From Stigmatella erecta (GTDB lineage Bacteria; Myxococcota; Myxococcia; Myxococcales; Myxococcaceae), in assembly GCF_900111745.1 (NCBI RefSeq), contig NZ_FOIJ01000001.1, forward strand, positions 620,001 to 684,000: a DNA stretch of 64,000 nt. The letters are read 5' to 3'. A model generated the notes under the pieces. That model did no database searches. It was not told the DNA's origin and was given only the letters and a program-made list of their open reading frames with translations. This document shows positions 41,787 through 51,525 of this stretch, piece after piece. Both the position numbers and the translations under genes were made by a program. How positions within the stretch are numbered: the first letter of the stretch is position 1; every line of letters starts with the position of its first letter.

Positions 41787-43499
41787 TCAGCCGGGCGCGG
41801 TTCCCTGCAAGAGCGCCTCGGGCACCTCGACGTGGCGGGAGCGGAGCCACTCTCCGAGTGCTTTGCCCTGGGGATCGAACCGCGTCGAGGAGGAGACGCC
41901 CTCTCCGAGCAGCCCGTCGATGACGAAGTTCAGCCCCCGCAGCCGGGGGAAGACATGCCGCTCGATGGGGAGGGCCTTCGCCTCGGGGAGCAGCTCCCGG
42001 AGCGCGTCCTCCGTGAGCGCATGCACCAGCCACCGCCACGCCTCGTCCGTGCGGACCCAGAGCCCGATGTTCGCCGTGCCCCCCTTGTCACCGCTCCGGG
42101 CGGCGGCGATGCGCCCCAGCGGCACGCGGCGCGTGGGCCCCAGGGGCCAGGGGGCGGGAAGCGCCGGGGGCTCCACGGGCCCCAGGACGCGCGTCTCCTT
42201 CGAAGGCGCCATGACGGAGCGCTCGCCGCTGGGCAGGACGGCGAGGTGCTCGGCCTGGCCCGCATCGATATATGCGGGCGTGTACACGCCATAGGGCGCG
42301 CCGTCCGCGGGCGGCGTCGTCAGCGTGAAGCCGGGGTAGCTCCCCAGGGCCAGCTCGATGGCCGCGCCGCTGAAGGCCCGGCCCACCACCTTGGCGTCCG
42401 CGTCCTTCACCACGACGCGCAGGAACGCCGCGGCCTGCTCCTCCGTGGGCGCATCCTCCCGGTCGGTGCGCACGAGCGTCCAGTGAACCTCCCGGGGCCG
42501 CTTTCCCCACGAGGCCTCGAGCTGCTCGCGGACGAGCCGCGCCTTCTGCTCGATGTCCAGCCCCACGAGGACGAAGGTCATCTCGTTGCGGAAGCCGCCC
42601 AGGTGGTTCAGGCAGACCTTCACCGTGGGCGGCGGCGGCTCGCCCCGGGTCCCGGAGATCCGGACGCGGTCGCGCCCCTCCTGGGACAGCGCCACGGTAT
42701 CGAAGCGCGCCGTCACGTCGGGCCCCGCGTACCGCGCCCCCGTGATTTCGTAGAGCATCTGCGCGATCACCGTGTCCACCGTGACCGCGCCCCCGGTGCC
42801 CGCGTGCTTGGTGATGACGCACGCGCCGGAGGCGTCGATCTCCGCGATCGGAAAACCCGGGCGGCGGACATCCAGCTCCGTGAAGAAGGAGAAGTTGCCG
42901 CCGGTGGCCTGCGCGCCGCACTCCAGCACGTGGCCCGCCACCAGGGCCCCTGCGAGCTGGTCCCAGTCCTCGGGCTTCCAGCCAAAGTGCGCGGCGGCCG
43001 GGCCCACCACGAGCGAGGCATCCGTCACCCGCCCGGTGACGACGATGTCCGCGCCCGCGCGCAGGCACGCGGCGATTCCCCACGCGCCCAGGTAGGCGTT
43101 CGCCGTGATGGGCGTGCCCAGCCCCAGGGCTTCGGTGCGCCCCAGGAGGTCATCCCCCTCGACGTGGGCGATCTGGACCTTCACGCCCAGGCGCCCGGCC
43201 AGGGCCCGGAGCGCGGCGGCGAGGCCCGCGGGGTTCAAACCGCCCGCGTTGGTGACGATCTTCACCCGCTTCTCGGCGGCGAGCCCCAGGCACTGCTCCA
43301 TCTGCCGGAGGAACGTCTTGGCGAACCCGCCGTCCGGATCCTTCATCCGGTCCCGGCCGAGGATGAGCATCGTCAGCTCGGCGAGGTAGTCGCCGGTGAG
43401 GACATCGAGCGGCCCACCCTCCAGCATCTCGCGGAAGGCCGAGAAGCGATCGCCATAGAAGCCCGAGGCATTGCCGACACGAAGCAGGGAGGTGCTCAC
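41787..43499 (-). CDS. DUF1446 / AtuA-family acyclic terpene utilisation protein
   Basis: A 570-residue protein. The N-terminal DUF1446 domain (about 5-445) has VGNASGFYGDRFSAFREML, DYLAELTMLIL, KIVTNAGGLNP, ADIVVTGRVTDASLVVGP and ECGAQATGGNFSFF. The C-terminal part with VPLGRIAAARSGDKGGTANIGLWV is the AtuA second domain found in full-length members. AtuA belongs to the citronellol/geraniol degradation gene set of Pseudomonas, but its exact reaction is unknown, and many relatives act in other acyl-CoA pathways. GTG start at 43499 with GGAG upstream. The DMT transporter gene lies 74 bp upstream on the same strand and could supply or export the substrate. Confidence 0.85.
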   Translation of the reverse strand: MSTSLLRVGNASGFYGDRFSAFREMLEGGPLDVLTGDYLAELTMLILGRDRMKDPDGGFAKTFLRQMEQCLGLAAEKRVKIVTNAGGLNPAGLAAALRALAGRLGVKVQIAHVEGDDLLGRTEALGLGTPITANAYLGAWGIAACLRAGADIVVTGRVTDASLVVGPAAAHFGWKPEDWDQLAGALVAGHVLECGAQATGGNFSFFTELDVRRPGFPIAEIDASGACVITKHAGTGGAVTVDTVIAQMLYEITGARYAGPDVTARFDTVALSQEGRDRVRISGTRGEPPPPTVKVCLNHLGGFRNEMTFVLVGLDIEQKARLVREQLEASWGKRPREVHWTLVRTDREDAPTEEQAAAFLRVVVKDADAKVVGRAFSGAAIELALGSYPGFTLTTPPADGAPYGVYTPAYIDAGQAEHLAVLPSGERSVMAPSKETRVLGPVEPPALPAPWPLGPTRRVPLGRIAAARSGDKGGTANIGLWVRTDEAWRWLVHALTEDALRELLPEAKALPIERHVFPRLRGLNFVIDGLLGEGVSSSTRFDPQGKALGEWLRSRHVEVPEALLQGTAPG

Positions 43500-43573
43500 G
43501 AAATCTCCACGGATTGCGAACCTTCCAGGAGGCCGCCGGGGGTGGGTATACCACCCCTCCCCGGCCGCGCGGA

Positions 43574-44470
43574 CTAGGAGGGCCGCTGCTGGCTGAGCGC
43601 CACGCTGCCCAGGATCAGCGTCCCCGCGATCGCCAGCGTGAGCGTGAGCGGCTCGCCCAGCAACAGCCAGGCCCAGGCCACGCCGAACAGCGGCACCAGA
43701 TAGGTGACGGTGACCGCGCGGGACGCGCCAATGCGCTGGATGAGCCGGTAGTACAGGACATAGGCAATGCCAGAGCAGAGCACGCCGAGCGCCGCGGCCG
43801 ACAGCCACGACACCACCGGAATGGGCTGCGGGGGCCACGCCACGGCCGCGAAGGGCAGCGTCAGCACCGCCGCGCAGGACAGCGTGGCCGAGGCGACCGC
43901 GCCCGCGGGCAAGCCGGAGAGGTGGCGCTTCACCATGTTCACACCGATGCCGTACAGACACGCGGCCGTGGTTCCCGCCACCACCGCGCCACCGATGTTG
44001 GCGCCGGCGGCCTTGCCACTGGCCAGCACCACCACGCCACCGAAGCCCACGGCCAGTGCCACCCCCCGCCGGGGGCCAATGCGCTCGCCATAGAAGACGA
44101 AGGCCACCAAGGCGGTGAACAACACCGCCGTGCTGTTGGTGATGGCGGCGATGCCGGCCGGGGCACGCTGCGCGGCCCAGGCGAACAGCGCGAACGGCAG
44201 CGCGGAGTTGATGGCGCCGATCAACGCCAGCTTCGGCCACAGCTGGAGCGGGAACGCCTTGCGCGCGCCCCATAGAAACGGCAGCAGCACGAGCCCTCCC
44301 AGCGCCAGCCGGATCTCCACCAGGGGCAGCGCCCCGAAGTCCTTGGCGGCGATGCGCATGAAGAGGAAGGACGCGCCCCAGATGGCGCCCAGCACCCCCA
44401 GCTCCACCGGCGTGAGCCACACGGCCGGAAGGGAGGGCGTTGCCTCAGGGGGATGGGCGGGAAGGCTCAT
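43574..44470 (-). CDS. DMT-superfamily (EamA) transporter
   Basis: A 298-residue inner-membrane protein with ten helices in two EamA repeats. GAIWGASFLFMRIAAKDFGALPLVEIR opens the first repeat and YGIGVNMVKRHLSGLPAG with VLCSGIAYVLYYRLIQRIGASRA and LVPLFGVAWAWLLLGEPLT the second. EamA proteins export metabolites or amino acids. The start MSLPAHPPE at 44470 is preferred over an upstream ATG at 44533, which overlaps the beta-barrel gene. Likely co-transcribed with the AtuA-like gene downstream. Confidence 0.85.
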   Translation of the reverse strand: MSLPAHPPEATPSLPAVWLTPVELGVLGAIWGASFLFMRIAAKDFGALPLVEIRLALGGLVLLPFLWGARKAFPLQLWPKLALIGAINSALPFALFAWAAQRAPAGIAAITNSTAVLFTALVAFVFYGERIGPRRGVALAVGFGGVVVLASGKAAGANIGGAVVAGTTAACLYGIGVNMVKRHLSGLPAGAVASATLSCAAVLTLPFAAVAWPPQPIPVVSWLSAAALGVLCSGIAYVLYYRLIQRIGASRAVTVTYLVPLFGVAWAWLLLGEPLTLTLAIAGTLILGSVALSQQRPS

Positions 44471-44507
44471 GGCGGTGAGGGGCGATGTGCCGCGGAGTGC
44501 AGGTGCC

Positions 44508-45101
44508 TTAGAACACCACGCCCGCGCCGACATGCGGCAACGCCGTCAGCCGCTCGATGCGCAACATCGACAGCCCCGCGGTGACGAAGACGCCCACATT
44601 GGGCACGGCGAGCTCGACGGACGCGGCCACCCCGCCCGCGGGGAACGAGAAGAGCGACACGTCCGGCTCCTCCCGGGCCGCGAACCCCAGGGAGAACTCC
44701 AGGAAGATGCGCCCATGGGGCCCCGCCACCGGCGCCACCCGGAACACCGCCTCGACAAGCCCCAGGTGCGAGCCCTGGTCCCACTCGTCCCAGTGGCCGT
44801 CGGAGAGCATGAGCATGCCCGCGCCCACCTCCATCCGGGGGGCCACCACCCACGACACGCCGGCTTTGACACCCGCCTCGGCGGACACGTCGTCCGTCGA
44901 GATGACGCCCGAGCCGAGCGCCGCGATGCGCCATTTCGTGCAGGGATACTCACGGACGTTCTCGCAGATGGGATCCGGATCCTCCCGCAGGCGCCTGCGG
45001 CGCTGGGCGGACGCGGGCCCCGGGAAGACCACCACGAGCACCAATCCAAGCCAGCACAGGCCCCAGAAGGTCCTGGCACCGAACGAGAGAGGGAGTGTCA
45101 C
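44508..45101 (-). CDS. putative outer-membrane beta-barrel protein
   Basis: A 197-residue hypothetical with a signal peptide (LCWLGLVLVVVFPGPASAQ). The mature part starts with a basic patch (RRRRLRED), a cysteine pair (PICENVREYPC) and then alternating strands (GVKAGVSWVVAPRMEVGAGM, HGRIFLEFSLGFAARE, VGVFVTAGLSMLRIE) ending in VGAGVVF, with terminal Phe as in outer-membrane barrels. Function unknown. It lies 37 bp upstream of the DMT gene. Confidence 0.6.
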   Translation of the reverse strand: MTLPLSFGARTFWGLCWLGLVLVVVFPGPASAQRRRRLREDPDPICENVREYPCTKWRIAALGSGVISTDDVSAEAGVKAGVSWVVAPRMEVGAGMLMLSDGHWDEWDQGSHLGLVEAVFRVAPVAGPHGRIFLEFSLGFAAREEPDVSLFSFPAGGVAASVELAVPNVGVFVTAGLSMLRIERLTALPHVGAGVVF

Positions 45102-45240
45102 ATCCCAAACAGTACGGCAGCCAGCGCTCGCCGATCCAGCCCCCCACCCCCGTTCCGGCGATGCCCCGGATTAGGGGTGGATGAAAGGGGGGACTTGGTT
45201 GCATCCTCGGACCCGCGGTTGCCCATGGAAAGGGGCCCCC

Positions 45241-47427
45241 ATGCTCGTCGTTCCCTCCGTCCTGGATGCGGTCACCGTCCACGCTGACGGTGCGCTCTGT
45301 ACCCGCGTGGCCACGCTGTCCCCGGAGAACGGCCGGCTGCCCACGCAGGTGCGCCTTCAGGGCCTGCCCCCGGGGCTCACCCCGGGCTCGCTGCGCGCCT
45401 CCATCCTGCAAGGCCCCCCGGGCCTCACCGTGAGGGACATCCGCACGGGCTTCGACGTGCAGTTGCCCCCGGAGGTGGACCTCCCCGCGGAGCACCGCGC
45501 GCTCGAAGAGGCCCAGGAGGCGCTCGCCCGCATCACCACCGAGACCGAGCAGGTGCAGAAGGAGTTCGAGGCCCTGCGCAAGCTCGGGCCCACCTTCCTG
45601 AAGCCCAAGGCCGGGGAGCCGCCGCGCCAGGCCTCGCCCACCGCCGTGCTGGCCCTGGGCGCCTTCCTCGACAAGGAGCTGGCGGCCCTGCATGTCCACA
45701 AGCTGGAGCTGGAGCGGCGCCAGCGGGATGCCTGGGAGGAGGTGGAGCTGCGCCGGCGCCGGATCCAGGAGGGCTCCTCCGCGGTGCGCGGCCAGCGGGC
45801 GGTGCTGTACCGGGCCGCCACCCTCACCCTCTCGGAGCTGGGGAGCGTGGAGGGGGCGGTGCGCCTGGCCCTGGAGTACGCCGTGAAGGGCGCCCGGTGG
45901 CTGCCCGGCTACGAGCTGCGCATGCCCCGCTCGCTCGACGGGGGCACGCTGCGCATGCGCGCCTCGGTGCTCCAGCACACGGGCGAGGACTGGACGGGCG
46001 TGAAGCTCTCCCTGTCCACCGCGGAGCTCAACCGGCGCGCGGACGTGCCCGAGCTGAAGGCCCTGCGCATCGGCCGGCGCCAGCCGCCCCCGGCCCGCTC
46101 GGGCTGGCGCGAGCCGCCCCCGGGCCTGGACGCGCTGTTCGCGGGGTACGACGCGGCGGGCACCCGCGCCCCCCTTCCCCCTCCCCCGCCCCTTCCTCCC
46201 TCCCTGGAGTTCGCGAAGGCGCAGGTCCAGGCCAAGCCCGAGCCCCCCCGCGCCAGCGCCCCGCCCCCGGCGGCGCGTCCCGGGTCGAGCAGATCCACCG
46301 GCGCGTTCCCCGTGGTGTCGGCGCCTCCCCCGCCTCCTGCCGCCGCGCCCATGCGGAGCATGGCCCGGGGGGGCGAGAGCCTCCGGAAGAAGCGCGTCGC
46401 CAAGGAGATCATGGCCGAGCCGGAAGCCCCTGCCGAGATGGACGACGCCCTGATGGACATGTCGGAGGAGGAGAGCAGCCTGGGAGGCTTCGGAGGGGCC
46501 GCGCTCCAGCAGGACGAGGCCGAGCCCCTCGCGGGCCTCGAGCTGGGCGGCGGCCTGCTGGACTACGGCGCGCTGGAGCTGGGGGCGGCGGACCAGCCCA
46601 GCCGCCGGGGCAAGCTGCAACCCCAGCCCACCCACACCCAGGAGCTCCTGGCGCTCACGGCGCTGCACATCCAGGTGGACATCGCCGCGCTGCTCCTCGT
46701 GCGCCAGCGCTCCGGGGAGGCGGGCGCGCTCCCGCCCGCGCCGCCCTGGACGGTGCCCCCCCGCGAGTCCTCGCCCCACTTCGACTACCGCTATGACGTG
46801 GAGGCGCGGATGGACGTGCCCTCGGACGGGCACTGGCACACCGTGTCCGTGTTCTCGGCGCCGGTGGGCCTCACGGCCGAGTACCTCTGCGTGCCTTCCG
46901 TGGAGCCGCGGGTGTTCCGCTCCGTGAAGGTGGAGAACCGCACGCCGCACGCGCTGCTCGCGGGCCCCGTGGACGTGACGCTCGGGGACGAGTTCCTGAT
47001 GAGCTCGCCCCTGCCCACACTGGCGCCGGGGGCCACGCAGCGGCTGGGGCTGGGGGTGGAGGAGTCCCTCAAGGTGTCGCGCAACACGCGCTTCGACGAG
47101 GCCTCGGGCGGCGTCTTCGGCGGCGCCACGGTGCTCACCCACCGCGTCTCGCTGGAGGTGGCCAACCGGCTGGGCCGGCCGGTGACGGTGGAGCTGCGGG
47201 AGCGGGTGCCCGTGGTGCCCCCGGGCGAGAAGGACATCAAGGTGGAGGAGGCCGAGGTGAGGCCCCCCTGGCGCGCGCCCACGCCGCTGCCCGGAGAGCT
47301 GCCGGTGGAGGGCGAGCGGGCCTGGCGGGTGACGCTGCAGCCCGGAGAGAAGCAGACGCTGGACGCGTCGTGGAACGTCAAGATTCCCTCGAGCAAGACG
47401 CTCCAGGGCGGCAACCGGAGGACGTAA
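45241..47427 (+). CDS. MuiA-family (DUF4140/DUF4139) protein, long form
   Basis: A 728-residue protein. The N-terminal DUF4140 part (about 5-90) opens VTVHADGALCTRVATL; a coiled coil (about 95-190, ERRQRDAWEEVELRRRRIQE) leads to the DUF4139 core, with ARWLPGYELRMP and HTGEDWTGVKLSLSTAELNR. A Pro/Ala-rich, probably disordered insert (about 290-400) splits the DUF4139 domain. Named after a mucoidy inhibitor, the family has no known biochemistry. No clear signal peptide. The ATG at 45241 follows AAGGGGCC; the open frame starts at 45181. Its stop is followed immediately by the GTG of the next, related gene, so the two are co-translated. Confidence 0.8.
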   Translation: MLVVPSVLDAVTVHADGALCTRVATLSPENGRLPTQVRLQGLPPGLTPGSLRASILQGPPGLTVRDIRTGFDVQLPPEVDLPAEHRALEEAQEALARITTETEQVQKEFEALRKLGPTFLKPKAGEPPRQASPTAVLALGAFLDKELAALHVHKLELERRQRDAWEEVELRRRRIQEGSSAVRGQRAVLYRAATLTLSELGSVEGAVRLALEYAVKGARWLPGYELRMPRSLDGGTLRMRASVLQHTGEDWTGVKLSLSTAELNRRADVPELKALRIGRRQPPPARSGWREPPPGLDALFAGYDAAGTRAPLPPPPPLPPSLEFAKAQVQAKPEPPRASAPPPAARPGSSRSTGAFPVVSAPPPPPAAAPMRSMARGGESLRKKRVAKEIMAEPEAPAEMDDALMDMSEEESSLGGFGGAALQQDEAEPLAGLELGGGLLDYGALELGAADQPSRRGKLQPQPTHTQELLALTALHIQVDIAALLLVRQRSGEAGALPPAPPWTVPPRESSPHFDYRYDVEARMDVPSDGHWHTVSVFSAPVGLTAEYLCVPSVEPRVFRSVKVENRTPHALLAGPVDVTLGDEFLMSSPLPTLAPGATQRLGLGVEESLKVSRNTRFDEASGGVFGGATVLTHRVSLEVANRLGRPVTVELRERVPVVPPGEKDIKVEEAEVRPPWRAPTPLPGELPVEGERAWRVTLQPGEKQTLDASWNVKIPSSKTLQGGNRRT

Positions 47428-48981
47428 GTGAGCCCCCCTGTCACCCTACCCGTCGTCAAGGTCACCGTCCTGGAGGATCGCGCGCTCGTGGAGCGCCGGG
47501 GCGAGGTGACGCTCCCCCCGGGCCCGCACCCGCTGCGGGTGGAGGGCCTGTCGCCGCTCGCGGTGGACCGGTCGCTCCAGGTGTCCCTCTCCGGGGGCAC
47601 CGTCATCGGCGCGCACGTGAGCCGGACCTGGAAGGAGCAGCCCCCGGAAGGCCTGCGCGAGCCCACCACGGCGCTGGGCCGCCGCATGGACGCGCTGGAG
47701 GAGGCGGTGCGGATCGCGGCGGGCGATGTCCTGCGGCAGGAGGCGAGGCTCGGCGTGGAGAACGCCGCCCGGCAGGACGTGCTCCGCGCCATCTCGGAGG
47801 AAGCAGGCGCCGGGAAGGCCGCGCCGGACACGTGGCACCAGCACCTGGCGTTGGTCCGGACCGAAGTGACCGCGACGGAGGAGGCCCTGCGCCAGGCGCG
47901 CAAGCGGGAGGCGCGGGTCCAGCAGGAGCTGGCCGAAGCCCAGAACGCGCAGGCCCACGGGGAGCAGCCCGAGAAGAAGCTCCTCACCTCGGCGCAGGTG
48001 GAGGTGAACCACCCCACGGGCGGCACGGTGACGCTGACGGTGGCGTACCTCGTCCCCTGCGCCGTGTGGCGCCCGGCGTACCGCGCCACGCTGCGGCCCC
48101 AGGAGGGCGGCGAGCGCGTGACGCTGGAGTGCGAGGCGGTGGTGTGGCAGCGCACGGAGGAGGACTGGACGAACGTGGAGCTGGCCTTCTCGACGGCACG
48201 CCCCACCCTGGGGGCCAGTCCCCCGAGGCTGGAGGAGGACCGGCTGTTCCTGCGGGAGAAGACCGTGCAGGAGAAGCAGACGGTGGAGGTGTCCGTCCGC
48301 GAGGAGGCCATCCAGAGCACGGGGGAAGGCGGCGCGCGGCGGACCGAGGAGATGCCCGGGCTGGACGACGGGGGCGAGGCGCTGACCCTCAAGGCGCCCC
48401 ACCGGGTGACGCTGCCCTCGGACGGCGCCCCGCACCGGGTGCCGCTGTTCCAGTTCACCGCCCCGGCCACCTCGGAGCTGGTGGGCACGCCGGAGCACTC
48501 GCCGCTGGTGCACCGGGTGGCGCGCTTCGAGAACAAGGGGCCCTCGGTGTTGCTGGCGGGGCCGGTGGACCTGGTGCGCACGAGCGGCTACGTGGGCCGG
48601 GCACAGCTGGCCTTCGCGGGCGTGGGCGAGCGGCTGAAGCTGGGCTTCGGCAGCGAGGACACGCTGCGGATCTCCCGGCAGGTGGAGACGAAGCTGGACA
48701 CGAACCGGCTGACGGGGCGGCGCGTGCGGACACACTTCGTGAAGCTCTTCCTCTCCAACACGGGCACCCAGGCCGAGACGCTCGCCATCGAGGAGCGGAT
48801 GCCCGTCTCGGAGGTGGAGGCGGTGGAAGTCGAGCTGCTCAAGGACAAGACCAAGCCAGCCCTTCCCAAGGTGAACGCGGACGGCATTGCCCGGTTCGAG
48901 CTCTCCGCCCCACCCCGCTCCCAGCAGACAGTGGACTTCACGTACACCGTCTCCAGTTCCTCCAAGGTCGCGGGGCTCTAA
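47428..48981 (+). CDS. MuiA-family (DUF4140/DUF4139) protein, short form
   Basis: A 517-residue protein, paralogous in plan to the preceding one but without the proline-rich insert. DUF4140 starts VTVLEDRALVERRGEVTLPPG; the coiled coil is EEALRQARKREARVQQELAE; DUF4139 carries VPCAVWRPAYRATLRP, RTEEDWTNVELAFSTARP and a C-terminal beta-sandwich ending QQTVDFTYTVSSSSKVAGL. The GTG directly abuts the stop of the long form (TAAGTG). The pair probably forms a complex. Cytoplasmic, as no export signal is seen. Confidence 0.82.
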   Translation: MSPPVTLPVVKVTVLEDRALVERRGEVTLPPGPHPLRVEGLSPLAVDRSLQVSLSGGTVIGAHVSRTWKEQPPEGLREPTTALGRRMDALEEAVRIAAGDVLRQEARLGVENAARQDVLRAISEEAGAGKAAPDTWHQHLALVRTEVTATEEALRQARKREARVQQELAEAQNAQAHGEQPEKKLLTSAQVEVNHPTGGTVTLTVAYLVPCAVWRPAYRATLRPQEGGERVTLECEAVVWQRTEEDWTNVELAFSTARPTLGASPPRLEEDRLFLREKTVQEKQTVEVSVREEAIQSTGEGGARRTEEMPGLDDGGEALTLKAPHRVTLPSDGAPHRVPLFQFTAPATSELVGTPEHSPLVHRVARFENKGPSVLLAGPVDLVRTSGYVGRAQLAFAGVGERLKLGFGSEDTLRISRQVETKLDTNRLTGRRVRTHFVKLFLSNTGTQAETLAIEERMPVSEVEAVEVELLKDKTKPALPKVNADGIARFELSAPPRSQQTVDFTYTVSSSSKVAGL

Positions 48982-48992
48982 ACAGAGAGGCT

Positions 48993-50054
48993 ATGCTCAC
49001 CGGCATGGACGCCACGCCGGATGTCATCACCCGCTTCTTTCATCCCGTTTTGAAGGCCCGTGAGCTGAAGGACAAGCCGGTGCGGGTCGAGGTGGCAGGA
49101 CAAGCTTACGTGCTGTTCCGGGATGGGACGGGCAAGGCGGCGGCGCTGGCGGATGCCTGTCCTCACCGCTTCGCGCCGCTGTCGGCGGGCCGGGTGCGCA
49201 AGGACGGACGGCTGGAGTGCCCCTACCACGGCTGGACGTTCAACGCCGAAGGCCAGGGCCACAGCCCGAGCCAGCCCAGCCTGAGGAAGTGCGACGCCCG
49301 GGCCTTCCAGCTCCTCGAACGCCAGGACTACCTGTGGCTGGCGGGAAAGGACACCCCGCTGTCGGCCTTCCCGGACTTCGCGCCCGAGGGGTACGAGTAC
49401 ACGGGGGCCTTCTCCATGCTCTTCCGCGCGCCGCTGCACGTGGCGATCGACAACTTCAGCGAGGACGAGCACACGCCGTTCGTCCACACGCGCCTGGGGT
49501 GGGAGGGGCGCGACACGGGGGCCATCGACTTCTCCGCGGAGAACCTCGATGACCGGACGGAGGTGCATTACAGCGCCCCTCAGCGGACGAGCCTGCTCAT
49601 CCGGCTGCTGATGCTCCAGCCCGGGGACGTGTTCCACAACGACTGGGTGACGCGGTTCGATCCCGTGCGGACGGGCTACTCCATCCACTGGAAAGACGCC
49701 TCGGGCAAATCGCGCCCCTTCCATCACCACTTCGCCATCTTCATGGTGCCGGAGACGGCGGCCACGACGCGCTTCCACGTCTTCTCCTTCCTGAAGCTCG
49801 TGGATCCGCGCTTCCGGCCGCTCATGCCGGTAGTGCGCCGGGCACAGCGGCTGCTCGCGTGGTTCGAGATCCGCGACGATGCCCAGTTCGTCCCCGTGGT
49901 GGCGAACACGCCGTACAGCTTCAAAGGGATGCGCCTGGGCATCTACGACAAGCCGCTCATCCACCAGCGCAAGCTGCTGGAGCGCATCTACTTCGGCCAG
50001 AACGCGGCGGAGGAGTCCCCGCCCCTGCCGCGCGCCCAGGGCTCCCGAGGGTAA
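48993..50054 (+). CDS. Rieske [2Fe-2S] non-haem iron oxygenase
   Basis: A 353-residue oxygenase alpha-subunit-like protein. The Rieske cluster is bound by CPHR (about residue 54) and CPYHGWTF (about 76). The mononuclear Fe(II) site is NFSEDEHTPFVHTRLG, fitting the D/N-x2-E-x-H-x4-H pattern. The C-terminal part resembles vanillate demethylase/pheophorbide-a-oxygenase-type enzymes (HWKDASGKSRPFHHHFAIFMVPE). It would hydroxylate or demethylate an aromatic or cyclic substrate using electrons from an unlinked reductase. AGAGAGG before the ATG supports the start; a second ATG follows at 49005. It lies 11 bp after the MuiA pair, so a common transcript is possible. Confidence 0.88.
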   Translation: MLTGMDATPDVITRFFHPVLKARELKDKPVRVEVAGQAYVLFRDGTGKAAALADACPHRFAPLSAGRVRKDGRLECPYHGWTFNAEGQGHSPSQPSLRKCDARAFQLLERQDYLWLAGKDTPLSAFPDFAPEGYEYTGAFSMLFRAPLHVAIDNFSEDEHTPFVHTRLGWEGRDTGAIDFSAENLDDRTEVHYSAPQRTSLLIRLLMLQPGDVFHNDWVTRFDPVRTGYSIHWKDASGKSRPFHHHFAIFMVPETAATTRFHVFSFLKLVDPRFRPLMPVVRRAQRLLAWFEIRDDAQFVPVVANTPYSFKGMRLGIYDKPLIHQRKLLERIYFGQNAAEESPPLPRAQGSRG

Positions 50055-50057
50055 GGC

Positions 50058-51302
50058 TCAGCGCTGATAGATCTTCACCCAGTCCACGTACATCTTCACG
50101 AGGCCACCCATGCTGGTGCGGAACGCATCGAGCTGGATGCACAGGTGGTGCGCCACATCCGGGATGGCGTTGGCGTCGGTGAGCGTCCAGACCAGGGCCC
50201 CGTCGCGGTAGATGCGCAGGGCATCGGCCTCCCACTCCATCGCGACGGTGTGCCACTGGGTCGCGTCCACGGCGTGCTTGTAGGAATACTGGCGGTTGTC
50301 CGCGCCGTAGTGGATGAACGTGCTGAAGCTGGCACGGCTGGCGCTGGTACCCGTCTCGTAGATGTCGTTTTCCCCATCGATGGGCCAGTTCTCGGTCTGG
50401 GGCCACGTGAGCACCACGCCGCTGACCGCGCTGCTGGGGTCCGCCTCGGTGCGGACGCGGAACTCGAAGCGGCCGTACTTGTAGTTGGACTTGTGCGCCA
50501 TGCCGCCCGACACGAGCGTGCCGTTGACCATCTGCGCGGTGACCACCAGCAGGCCATTGGCCACACTGAAGGCGCTGGGACGGCGCAGGCCGTTGCCCCC
50601 ATGGCCCGGCGAGTCGTACATGCCCCACTGGGTGGTATCGACCGCGCTGCCGGAGAAGTCGTCCTGGAAGACGAGCCGCCAGCCGGGAGGCGTGACGCGG
50701 ATGGCATCCGCGTAGAAGGCGTCGCCCGGCACGCTGTTCTTCTGGAAGATGTAGAAGACCAGGCTCCGGCCCGTCTGCTCGACGGGGGCGGAGACGGTGA
50801 TCGTCTGGAAGCTCTGCGTGAGCACCGCCGTCTGCTCCCACACCCGGGTGGCGCCAGAGGCGTCGGTCTCCCGAAGCGCGAGGATGACCGTCTTGCCCAC
50901 CGCGCTCGTGGTCGCGGCGGCGATGGAGGCGCTCGCCGTGTACATGCCCAGCGTGGCGTCTCCCGTCACACTCGACGCGGCTTCGAGCGAATACCCCCCG
51001 CTCGTTCCAGCGGTGGGGGTGACCTTCACCACGTAGCTGCCCTCGGGTGCGCCCGGGGAGCGGAACACCCGGGACAGGCTCGCCTGCCACGTCTTCCAGC
51101 CCTGGAGATCCGTCTCGAAGCCGCCGTTGGCGATCAGGTTGTCCGAGGCAGCCGCCGAGAGGGCCACCGTACTATCCGGCATGCGCTCGCATGTTTCTGG
51201 CCCACAACCGGCAACCAGCACCGCGCTCAACCCCGCCACGCAGGCCAGCCAGCGGCCCCGCGTGATTCCTCCTCTCATCAGCTCATGTGTCATCGGGCGC
51301 AC
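50058..51302 (-). CDS. GH16 glycoside hydrolase lipoprotein with N-terminal carbohydrate-binding-like domain
   Basis: A 414-residue lipoprotein (lipobox LVAGC). Residues about 50-205 form a CBM4/9-like jelly roll (NLIANGGFETDLQGWKTW, GYSLEAAS, FYADAIRV). The C-terminal GH16 domain (about 208-414) opens WRLVFQDDFSG and holds the catalytic ENWPIDGENDIYETG (ExDxxE, two Glu) with IHYGADNRQ and WHTVAMEWEADALRIYRDG. GH16 enzymes cleave beta-1,3/1,4-glucans, laminarin or agar by retention. Start choice among three nearby Met is open. Convergent with the Rieske gene (3 bp between stops). Confidence 0.9.
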   Translation of the reverse strand: MRPMTHELMRGGITRGRWLACVAGLSAVLVAGCGPETCERMPDSTVALSAAASDNLIANGGFETDLQGWKTWQASLSRVFRSPGAPEGSYVVKVTPTAGTSGGYSLEAASSVTGDATLGMYTASASIAAATTSAVGKTVILALRETDASGATRVWEQTAVLTQSFQTITVSAPVEQTGRSLVFYIFQKNSVPGDAFYADAIRVTPPGWRLVFQDDFSGSAVDTTQWGMYDSPGHGGNGLRRPSAFSVANGLLVVTAQMVNGTLVSGGMAHKSNYKYGRFEFRVRTEADPSSAVSGVVLTWPQTENWPIDGENDIYETGTSASRASFSTFIHYGADNRQYSYKHAVDATQWHTVAMEWEADALRIYRDGALVWTLTDANAIPDVAHHLCIQLDAFRTSMGGLVKMYVDWVKIYQR

Positions 51303-51525
51303 CCTACTCGGACAAACTCGCTCAAATGGATTTATTTGAAAATCATTAAAACATTAAGCTGCTTCTTTGAGATTCCATTGAGTACCAATCAGGTTCGGGC
51401 GGGACCGATTCGCTTGAGCGACAACTCGATAGACCTGCTATTTACAGATGGATGACTGACGGCCACTAGTACGACACCGCACCCATCCTGACCTACACAC
51501 ACCCACTTCGTTTAACATTACGACC

